From assembly GCF_000237925.1 (NCBI RefSeq), contig NC_031495.1, forward strand, positions 25,314,872 through 25,378,871: 64,000 nucleotides of DNA, given 5' to 3'. The notes under the pieces are model-generated. The model did not search any database. It saw only the letters and a list, made by a program, of their open reading frames with translations, and was not told where the DNA came from. The translations under genes and the position numbers were made by a program. Below, one piece after another: positions 28,401 through 40,400 of this stretch (the stretch's first letter is position 1; each line of letters begins with the position of its first letter). Source of the DNA: Schistosoma mansoni (Eukaryota > Platyhelminthes > Trematoda > Strigeidida > Schistosomatidae).

Positions 28401-31400
28401 CTAGCCAAGAAACCTATTTCTAAATGTGGAAAATATTCATTGAGAGCAGCTAATAAAACTGAAATAAAAACATTTGGAGAACAACTCTTGACATTAGATT
28501 TGGGAATTAGACGTCGACTAAACTGGGTGTTTATTATTGCTGATGTCCGTCACCCTATATTAGGTGCAGACTTTTTAAGCTCCTATAACTTATTAGTCGA
28601 TGTTAAAAAACGAAAACTTATCGATTCGTGCACAAAACTCCAAGTTCATGGAATTCAGTCACACTATCATATACATAGTATTAAAATCAACACTCCAGTA
28701 AACGACATATTCGCCAATATTTTATCTAAATTTCCAAAGTTAACGAAACCAGATTACAGCGAAAACACCATCCAGCATTCTGTGGTGCATCGAATTATCA
28801 CCAAAAACCAACCAGTTTCGGCACGTCCTCGTCGTTTACCACCGGACAAGCTTGCAGTTGCAAAAGCCGAATTTGAGCACATGATGCGACTAGGAATAAT
28901 ACGTCCGTCGAGTAGCTCCTGGGCATCCCCACTCCACATGGTACCTAAGAGGGATCAGGATTGGCGACCTTGTGGTGATTATCGATCAATGAATAACTTA
29001 ACTTTACCAGATCGTTACCCCATTCCCCATTTACACGATTTTTCACTTACGTTACACGGTAAACAAATTTTTTCTAAAATCGACCTTGTGCGAGCGTACC
29101 ATCAAATTCCAGTAGCATCTGAAGATATAGCAAAAACAGCCATCATTACCCCATTTGGTTTGTTTGAATTTCTGAGAATGCCATTTGGATTAAAGAACGC
29201 CGCACAGACTTTTCAACGATTTATGGATGAAGTCACTAAAGGCCTAGATTTTGTTTTCGTGTATATCGACGATGTATTAATAGCCAGTAGTTCGTTTCAC
29301 GAACATATTGATCACCTACATCAACTTTTCGAAAGATTTCAGAGATTCGGTATAGTCATTAACCCATCCAAATGCATTTTCGGAGTCGAAGGCTTAGAAT
29401 TTTTGGGTCACTCGATTGACAAACATGGTATCAAACCCTTAGACGCAGAAATTGAAGCTATCAAAAATTTTCCAGAGCCAGACTCACTAAATAAACTTCG
29501 ACGTTTCTTGGGTATGTTTAATTTTTATCGTCGGTTTATCCCTCACTGCTCAGATATTCTACAACCCCTAACGGAGGCATTAAAAGGCAAAGCCAAAAAG
29601 TTCACATTATCCTCCGAAGCGAAAGATGCCTTTACTGCTGCTAAAACAGCGATTGCTTCTACCACCATGCTGACCTACCTCAGTCCTGATCCAGAAGCAA
29701 CACTAATTTTGTGTACAGACGCTTCTCAGGCAGCGGTAGGCGCGGTGCTGCAACAAAGAGTAAATAATGAAGTCAAGCCACTTGCTTTCTTTTCAAAGAA
29801 GCTAGAACCGGCCCAAACCCGATACAGCACGTTTGGCAGAGAATTATTAGCTGTTTATCTAGCAGTTAAACATTTTAAACACTTACTACAAGGTAGAGAT
29901 TTCGTAATCTTCACTGATCACAAACCTTTGACTTACGCTTTCAATGCCAAAAGTGATCGTTATTCTCCTAGAGAAACTCGACAGTTAGATTACATTTCTC
30001 AATTTTCTACCAACATACAGTTCATAAAAGGTGAGTCAAATGTTGTGGCAGATACTTTGTCACGTTTCGACGTTGATGCTATTTGCTCCACTAAAGGAAT
30101 TGATTTGTTGGACATTGCACGCTTACAGGTTGATGATTCTGATCTTGCGGCTTGTAAACAAAATTCGAGTCTAGTATTGAAAAGTATTCCAATACCACAT
30201 TCTGATTCTACTATAATTTGTGATACTTCAACTGGAATACACAGGCCATTTGTGCCAATAGCGTACAGGAAAAAAGTTTTTGATTGTCTTCATTCATTAT
30301 CTCACCCAGGAGTTCGAGCTACTGTGAGACTGATCGGAGAAAGATTTGTCTGGCCAAAAATGAACTCAAACATAAAGGAATGGACCAGAAATTGTTTACA
30401 ATGCCAGCGTAGCAAAGTTCACAGACATACGATTACAACACCGTCAACATTCAATCTACCTGACCATCGTTTTCAGCATGTCCACGTTGATTTAGTTGGT
30501 CCTTTACCCCCATCTAACGGATTTACTTACATCTTTACTGCAGTGGACCGTTTTACCAGATGGCCAATAGCATGTCCAATAAAAGATATCTCAGCAGAAA
30601 ATATTGCTGCCGTGTTTCTTGACAGATGGATTTCTAATTTCGGTGTACCTTCTACCGTTACTTCCGACAGAGGTTCACAATTCCAATCGCACCTCTTCAA
30701 CGAATTTACGCGCATCTTGGGAATCCATCACATCACTACAACTGCATACCATCCAGCAGCAAATGGACTAGTGGAACGATTCCACAGACAACTTAAAAGC
30801 TCATTGATGGTACAGCCTGATGTAACTAGATGGAGTGAATTCCTACCTCTCATATTATTGAGCATACGCTCGACAATTAAGGAAGATCTACAATGTACAC
30901 CTGCTCAGCTAGTTTATGGAACTAATTTAACCTTACCTGGTCAACTAGTCACGCATAAAGGCACTTCTGTATGTACAGACCCCTCCTCCTTTTGCGAAAG
31001 ACTAATGAGCCACATGAATAGCATTAGGCCTGTTGCACCTCGACCAGTTTTCTTAAAAGAGCAAATTAGCAAGCACCTAAACACATGTAAATTTGTGTTT
31101 GTCCGTGTCGACTCAGTAAGACGTCCTTTACAACACCCTTATGAAGGACCTTATGAAGTAGTAGACAGGCAAGCAAAATATTTCACAATCAAGAAGAATG
31201 GGAAAAAGGAAACAGTTGCAATTGACAGGTTAAAACCCGCTTTCATAGAGTCTGAAACACATAACAGTCGAAAGCCTTCTAAAGACAACAACTGCACAAC
31301 ACAGCTTCCTGCGTTTCCAGCTAATTCTTCACCTACTTCTGTGAAATCGCCAACTCAAACAATGTGTGATGCTAATGTTACGCCTCCTACAAACTTAGTT

Positions 31401-34400
31401 CCTAATTCCACTACCTTACCTTTTTTAAAAACTACTCGTACGGGAAGACAGGTACATATTCCTAAACGTTATGTTGAACTCATTACTTAATCTTCATTTG
31501 GTCATATTCTGTAATGTGAGTAAATACCTATATGCTAAGAGTTACTCATGATGCTCATTATTAACTGTAACGATACCCAACTTAGTTGTATTTGTTCATT
31601 TTATAATTGATCGTTTACATTGATATATACAGATATTAAAAATTTTTCCGGTAATATATCAATTTAATTAACGTTATTATTAATAACACTATTATTTTTA
31701 TTATACGTTCAATTATCTTTGTTAAATTTTTTGTTTTTTTACATATATTAAAGATAATAAACACAAAATTTTTTTTTTTCTAACCACACAAAAACATTTT
31801 GTTTCATAAGTATATATACTTATTAAATTTTTTTTTTGATAACCTCTATTTATTCTTTCCTTTGTTGTGTAATAATTTTTTTTCCCCTCCAAAGCACTTA
31901 GAATTTACGTCGGGCATACCTCCACCGACGCATGCCCTAGGGAGGGAGTTATATAGTGACATTTATGTCTAGTGATTTTTTGTAACAACAAATTAAAGGT
32001 CACATATTTTTCCTAGTTGTCACACTTTTTATGTAATCACACTCATATTTGATATCTATCTATGCAACATTCTCTGCGCTTCTAACCAATCTTTAGATTT
32101 AGAGGTTGACAAAGTTCTAGAAGTAACGCCAGGCACAACACCCTACGTGCAGGCGATATCACAAACTCCGAGTGACACTAAAACTCCGAACATAGCTTCC
32201 TTAACAGCTGAATTAAGTGACTTACGTACACAGCACGCACGCACTGTCGCCAGTCTTGAAAACAAGCTAGATACATTACAATCAATTATTTCCAATCTCA
32301 CATCTCGAAAGTCTCGCACTAGTTTTCAGGGGACCAAGAACCGAGATAACTCAAGAACAAAGAAAAATGATAACATCTGTTGGTACCATAGAAAGTATGG
32401 TGACAAAGCTAGAAAGTGTGTTACGTCCTGTAAATTTTTCAGGTCATTTTCCTCGCCAAAAGATGTCAACCAGGCAGTAGTACCGACAAATGTTACAGGT
32501 CATGCTACTAGTCACCTTTTCCACGTTCTCGACAAAACTTCAGGCTACAAATTCTTAGTAGACACTGGAGCCGAAGTCAGTGTTATCCCAGTTACGCTAG
32601 CCAAGAAACCTATTTCTAAATGTGGAAAATATTCATTGAGAGCAGCTAATAAAACTGAAATAAAAACATTTGGAGAACAACTCTTGACATTAGATTTGGG
32701 AATTAGACGTCGACTAAACTGGGTGTTTATTATTGCTGATGTCCGTCACCCTATATTAGGTGCAGACTTTTTAAGCTCCTATAACTTATTAGTCGATGTT
32801 AAAAAACGAAAACTTATCGATTCGTGCACAAAACTCCAAGTTCATGGAATTCAGTCACACTATCATATACATAGTATTAAAATCAACACTCCAGTAAACG
32901 ACATATTCGCCAATATTTTATCTAAATTTCCAAAGTTAACGAAACCAGATTACAGCGAAAACACCATCCAGCATTCTGTGGTGCATCGAATTATCACCAA
33001 AAACCAACCAGTTTCGGCACGTCCTCGTCGTTTACCACCGGACAAGCTTGCAGTTGCAAAAGCCGAATTTGAGCACATGATGCGACTAGGAATAATACGT
33101 CCGTCCAGTAGCTCCTGGGCATCCCCACTCCACATGGTACCTAAGAGGGATCAGGATTGGCGACCTTGTGGTGATTATCGATCACTGAATAACTTAACTT
33201 TACCAGATCGTTACCCCATTCCCCATTTACACGATTTTTCACTTACGTTACACGGTAAACAAATTTTTTCTAAAATCGACCTTGTGCGAGCGTACCATCA
33301 AATTCCAGTAGCATCTGAAGATATAGCAAAAACAGCCATCATTACCCCATTTGGTTTGTTTGAATTTCTGAGAATGCCATTTGGATTAAAGAACGCCGCA
33401 CAGACTTTTCAACGATTTATGGATGAAGTCACTAAAGGCCTAGGTTTTGTTTTCGTGTATATCGACGATGTATTAATAGCCAGTAGTTCGTTTCACGAAC
33501 ATATTGATCACCTACATCAACTTTTCGAAAGATTTCAGAGATTCGGTATAGTCATTAACCCATCCAAATGCATTTTCGGAGTCGAAGGCTTAGAATTTTT
33601 GGGTCACTCGATTGACAAACATGGTATCAAACCCTTAGACGCAAAAATTGAAGCTATCAAAAATTTTCCAGAGCCAGACTCACTAAATAAACTTCGACGT
33701 TTCTTGGGTATGTTTAATTTTTATCGTCGGTTTATCCCTCACTGCTCAGATATTCTACAACCCCTAACGGAGGCATTAAAAGGCAAAGCCAAAAAGTTCA
33801 CATTATCCTCCGAAGCGAAAGATGCCTTTACTGCTGCTAAAACAGCGATTGCTTCTACCACCATGCTGACCTACCTCAGTCCTGATCCAGAAGCAACACT
33901 AATTTTGTGTACAGACGCTTCTCAGGCAGCGGTAGGCGCGGTGCTGCAACAAAGAGTAAATAATGAAGTCAAGCCACTTGCTTTCTTTTCAAAGAAGCTA
34001 GAACCGGCCCAAACCCGATACAGCACGTTTGGCAGAGAATTATTAGCTGTTTATCTAGCAGTTAAACATTTTAAACACTTACTACAAGGTAGAGATTTCG
34101 TAATCTTCACTGATCACAAACCTTTGACTTACGCTTTCAATGTCAAAAGTGATCGTTATTCTCCTAGAGAAACTCGACAGTTAGATTACATTTCTCAATT
34201 TTCTACCAACATACAGTTCATAAAAGGTGAGTCAAATGTTGTGGCAGATACTTTGTCACGTTTCGACGTTGATGCTATTTGCTCCACTAAAGGAATTGAT
34301 TTGTTGGACATTGCACGCTTACAGGTTGATGATTCTGATCTTGCGGCTTGTAAACAAAATTCGAGTCTAGTATTGAAAAGTATTCCAATACCACATTCTG

Positions 34401-37400
34401 ATTCTACTATAATTTGTGATACTTCAACTGGAATACACAGGCCATTTGTGCCAATAGCGTACAGGAAAAAAGTTTTTGATTGTCTTCATTCATTATCTCA
34501 CCCAGGAGTTCGAGCTACTGTGAGACTGATCGGAGAAAGATTTGTCTGGCCAAAAATGAACTCAAACATAAAGGAATGGACCAGAAATTGTTTACAATGC
34601 CAGCGTAGCAAAGTTCACAGACATACGATTACAACACCGTCAACATTCAATCTACCTGACCATCGTTTTCAGCATGTCCACGTTGATTTAGTTGGTCCTT
34701 TACCCCCATCTAACGGATTTACTTACATCCTTACTGCAGTGGACCGTTTTACCAGATGGCCAATAGCATGTCCAATAAAAGATATCTCAGCAGAAAATAT
34801 TGCTGCCGTGTTTCTTGACAGATGGATTTCTAATTTCGGTGTACCTTCTACCGTTACTTCCGACAGAGGTTCACAATTCCAATCGCACCTCTTCAACGAA
34901 TTTACGCGCATCTTGGGAATCCATCACATCACTACAACTGCATACCATCCAGCAGCAAATGGACTAGTGGAACGATTCCACAGACAACTTAAAAGCTCAT
35001 TGATGGTACAGCCTGATGTAACTAGATGGAGTGAATTCCTACCTCTCATATTATTGAGCATACGCTCGACAATTAAGGAAGATCTACAATGTACACCTGC
35101 TCAGCTAGTTTATGGAACTAATTTAACCTTACCTGGTCAACTAGTCACGCATAAAGGCACTTCTGTATGTACAGACCCCTCCTCCTTTTGCGAAAGACTA
35201 ATGAGCCACATGAATAGCATTAAGCCTGTTGCACCTCGACCAGTTTTCTTAAAAGAGCAAATTAGCAAGCACCTAAACACATGTAAATTTGTGTTTGTCC
35301 GTGTCGACTCAGTAAGACGTCCTTTACAACACCCTTATGAAGGACCTTATGAAGTAGTAGACAGGCAAGCAAAATATTTCACAATCAAGAAGAATGGGAA
35401 AAAGGAAACAGTTGCAATTGACAGGTTAAAACCCGCTTTCATAGAGTCTGAAACACATAACAGTCGAAAGCCTTCTAAAGACAACAACTGCACAACACAG
35501 CTTCCTGCGTTTCCAGCTAATTCTTCACCTACTTCTGTGAAATCGCCAACTCAAACAATGTGTGATGCTAATGTTACGCCTCCTACAAACTTAGTTCCTA
35601 ATTCCACTACCTTACCTTTTTTAAAAACTACTCGTACGGGAAGACAGGTACATATTCCTAAACGTTATGTTGAACTCATTACTTAATCTTCATTTGGTCA
35701 TATTCTGTAATGTGAGTAAATACCTATATGCTAAGAGTTACTCATGATGCTCATTATTAACTGTAACGATACCCAACTTAGTTGTATTTGTTCATTTTAT
35801 AATTGATCGTTTACATTGATATATACAGATATTAAAAATTTTTCCGGTAATATATCAATTTAATTAACGTTATTATTAATAACACTATTATTTTTATTAT
35901 ACGTTCAATTATCTTTGTTAAATTTTTTGTTTTTTTACATATATTAAAGATAATAAACACAAAAATTTTTTTTTTCTAACCACACAAAAACATTTTGTTT
36001 CATAAGTATATATACTTATTAAATTTTTTTTTTGATAACCTCTATTTATTCTTTCCTTTGTTGTGTAATAATTTTTTTTCCCCTCCAAAGCACTTAGAAT
36101 TTACGTCGGGCATACCTCCACCGACACATGCCCTAGGGAGGGAGTTATATAGTGACATTTATGTCTAGTGATTTTTTGTAACAACAAATTAAAGGTCACA
36201 TATTTTTCCTAGTTGTCACACTTTTTATGTAATCACACTCATATTTGATATCTATTGTTTTTCTGTATCAATCGTAAAGAAACGAATACTTTTGTTTGGT
36301 TATATATAACACGACTTCACTACCGCGCTTCTTAAAATATAAACGTGGTATCCGCCGTCTATTCTTCTGCTTTAACGACCACGGCCTTTGATTGAAGATT
36401 ATAATAGTATTATAACATCTTTTTAGACCATTCCACACTACGTTGGTGTTTTGGCCCGGATCATTACTGAATAATACTACTGGATCTAATCTTCTCCATT
36501 TTGCTGTTGGTGCCATCACGTGCAGAGGAATCTTTGTTAACCAAGTGAACTTATTTGTGGTTGTTATCTCAGAAAGCAGCTTACAAGTAACATTCATTTC
36601 ATAACACTGTTACCATTTTGTTGTTCAATATACCTTTTTATAATTTAACTGTAATTTGTTACCTTTTGCGTTAATCATAGACACACGCTTAGGTTCTTAG
36701 TGTTAATTCTTTTGGTATATTGTTGGTAACGTTGCGAATTGTTATATTTCAACTAAGCTCTTTTGCTGAGGTCCACCACAAATCTGGTGAGCCCTTATAT
36801 TTCTCTTTGGAACTGTAATTTTGAGTTCACTTATAAACATTACGGCGCTGATTTTTCTCTTGGTAGTGATTATTTTTTTGTATATTTGTAATGTTTTCAT
36901 CCGAGTCTGAAGACATCAGCCAGGACAACGACCGAACAGAGTTACACGCTTTAAACGTAATAAATGTACCTCCATTCAGTAGAGTAAACCCTCGTATATG
37001 GTTTGCACAGGTGGAAGTGCAGTTTCAGCGTCGTAACATTCGTTCACAACAATCGAAATACTCCTTTGTGCTTGGAATTCTACCAACTGAGGTAGCATCT
37101 GAGGTATCAGACCTCATAGACAACGTCCCTGTATCAAATGCCTACGACCAGTTGAAACAGGCTATTATTCAACGTACCTCACTCTCGGATGAAAAGAAGC
37201 TACAACAATTGCTACATGAGTGCGAGCTAAGTGACAAGTCACCTTCCCAATTATTACGCCACATGAGGCAGTTGGCTGAACCTTTTAAGGTTGGTGATAT
37301 ATTTCTGAGAGAAATTTGGCTACAACGTTTACCAACAGTAGTCCGGCAAATTCTCTGCGCTTCTAACCAATCTTTAGATTTAGAGGTTCTAGCTAGCATG

Positions 37401-40400
37401 GCTGACAAAGTTCTAGAAGTAACGCCAGGCACAACACCCTACGTGCAGGCGATATCACAAACTTCGAGTGACACTAAAACTCCGAACATAGCTTCCTTAA
37501 CAGCTGAATTAAGTGACTTACGTACACAGCACGCACGCACTGTCGCCAGTCTTGAAAACAAGCTAGATACATTACAATCAATTATTTCCAATCTCACATC
37601 TCGAAAGTCTCGCTCTAGTTTTCAGGGGACCAAGAACCGAGATAACTCAAGAACAAAGAAAAATGATAACATCTGTTGGTACCATAGAAAGTACAATCTG
37701 CTCCTTTACGCATAAAAAACGCAATAGGACGACAGTGTTTAACGGTGGTAGTAGTAGTAGTAGTAGTACTATTATTGCTACCTTGAGCTAAACGACTGCA
37801 TTCATTTGCAAGAGCTCTGGCTAACAGTGTTTTACCGGTACCTAAGGAAAAGTATAGTTTAAAAATATTCAGAATAGTTTATGTGGGCTTATATGCATGA
37901 TCATATTTAATCAAAAGAAATAGACATGTGAATGCGTTTTAATGACGAAAATAACTACTTCTGACGACTAATTTCTCAACTACAGAATTGTTCTGCGATT
38001 CGGAATAGAATTCGGGGTAGTGGACAATAACGAGGTATGGCAACTTGGACCGATGCATATGTGTGCCTGGTCCTACGTTGTAGCTGACTGATTGACTGAC
38101 TGAGTGGACGATAAACTGCGGTCGAATCNNNNNNNNNNNNNNNNNNNNNNNNNNNNNNNNNNNNNNNNNNNNNNNNNNNNNNNNNNNNNNNNNNNNNNNN
38201 NNNNNNNNNNNNNNNNNNNNNNNNNNNNNNNNNNNNNNNNNNNNNNNNNNNNNNNNNNNNNNNNNNNNNNNNNNNNNNNNNNNNNNNNNNNNNNNNNNNN
38301 NNNNNNNNNNNNNNNNNNNNNNNNNNNNCAGAAGAATAGACGGCGGATACCACGTTTATATTTTAAGAAGCGCGGTAGTGAAGTCGTGTTATATATAAAC
38401 AAACAAAAGTATTCGTTTCTTTACGATTGATACAGAAAAACAATAGATATCAAATATGAGTGTGATTACATAAAAAGTGTGACAACTAGGAAAAATATGT
38501 GACCTTTAATTTGTTGTTACAAAAAATCACTAGACATAAATGTCACTATAAGTCTCATTGTGTCCAAATATTAAATCAGAATGTTTTTGTACTTAAATCA
38601 GTTTTTCATCTAGCATTAAACTCTTTTAATATTATGAGTCAGTTAATAATCTTAATCTTGACTCTATAGGTTATAACTTTTGATTTGAACTTTTTAGGAA
38701 ATTCATTCTGAAAAATTACGAATGAAAATTCTTAAATTGCTTCTTATTGTTAGTTTTCTTAGTTCTAAAATTGTTCAATTATTTATTTGTGTTCATCTTT
38801 ATTCTTTCATGAATATTTGTAGAATCTATTGATCTAACCAAATTAGATACAGAAGTACAAGCATTATACCGTGGTTTAGCAATAATATATGAACAAATGG
38901 GATCTTTTGAACAAGCAATAAATATATTAGTTCGTCTACGTGATCCAGAAGTGTTTACGCTTGTAAAACGTAATATTGTCAAACTTAAAGATCGTCGGCT
39001 AGTGGATATATTAAAAGACCATTTGATTTATTTTATGGAGTTAAATACAACAAAAGCGATTAACATGCTAATGGATCATATTGATCAAGTTTCGGTAAAT
39101 CACTTTATCTTATGCTTATATATGGTTTTGTTTTGCTCTTTTTTAAACACTCTCTTATGTTTCAGACTTTGTTGTTTGTCATATAAACTATAATAAAAAT
39201 GTGATTCTTAGTTTATAATGGTAAATATTTTATTGGTGTTATAAGTCCCTCAAAATATTAGTGAATGTCGATCGACTATTCATTATTCATACTGCTTTTT
39301 ATGTCATACTTCAACTGGATAAAATGAGTGTATCTCTTAAAGTTTACCTGTGATTTTATTTTGTTAGGCTTCAGTAGGCTTTGCTACGTCCACTATTTGG
39401 GTTAGTTATATCATGAAACCAATAACTATATCAATTTACTGTTTTAATTCCCTTTGAACGTCTTGTTGTCTCTGCAGTATGATTTGAAAACATTTTAATT
39501 AATTTCTCATATCGAAGTCGGTTATGTCTGTTAGAATGTTTAAAATAGTGTCCTTAGATATGAGTACGTTTTGTTCATCAATTATTTACAATTAGTCTGA
39601 ATCAAACTAAATTATAATTCAAGTATATAGAATCTTTTTTGGTTGCATACAAATTAAATTACCACTGTCCTTCTTCCTTTACTTTTGATGGTTTCATAAC
39701 TCATAACAATAATTATTATCATATGGCTATTAACTGGGAAATATCTTTGGGCAAGAACAGATTTATTTCTATCTTTTGAAAAAGAATCCCATTTAGACTA
39801 TTGTTTAACTGATAACTAAATTTGATTGGCTATTTCATCTCACCGTTAATACATAATAGATTTGAATCGATAACTTGTCGTTTTCCTGTATATAACGATT
39901 TTAATTAGAGTAAAAGTTACTTTCTGTGTTATTTGAATATATATTGCGTACCGTTGGTTGTTCTTAATTATAAAACTATATTTTGTTACTTTCTCTGATT
40001 TGTCTAAAACCCATTGTGAACTACAAAAAATCACACTTATACTTTGTATCTCTCATTTTTTGATTCTCTTAAATCGATCAAGGTGACTGGATTATGTATT
40101 ACACATGCCTAACCATCGCCTATCGCGACACTTAATACTGACTAGTATAAGGTTAGGCTGGAAAAAACTCAGTGGAGAATAGATATCATATGGAATTATT
40201 GACTTTTGTTGTGACGTTTGAGAGTCAATAAAGTGACATGATTGTAGTGGCACAGACATACTCATTCACCATCTTCCTTTCTAAACATTTAGATTTAAGT
40301 TGTTGTTCTACGCTTATCAATCTTGGATATTATCTTCTTTAATGTCATAATTCTTATGTTGAGTTTTTGTTTCTAATTTATGTAAGATGTGACTGAGTGA

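Larger units (their letters stand above)
25603..38554 (-). mobile_element. Block of CsRn1/Boudicca-like Ty3/gypsy sequence bounded by LTRs and a 5-base repeat
   Basis: The left boundary is an LTR end (ccaccaca on the - strand) at 25608, and the right boundary an LTR start at about 38549, both on the - strand. The host bases next to each are AAGTC (25603-25607 and 38550-38554), as expected of a target-site duplication. Inside are a minus-strand 3' end, one plus-strand long copy, further plus-strand partial copies sharing an LTR, an ATAD2-like exon piece, a LINE tail and an N gap. Copies are almost identical to one another, so the family is recent here. The mixture of orientations points to rearrangement or misassembly inside one insertion. 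Confidence 0.75.

Noticed and set aside
39095-39193. Continuation of the VPS41 exon past 39094 as a longer coding exon
   Set aside because: The sequence becomes hydrophobic and unrelated to Vps41 directly after a gtaaat donor, and the next exon fits in phase 0.
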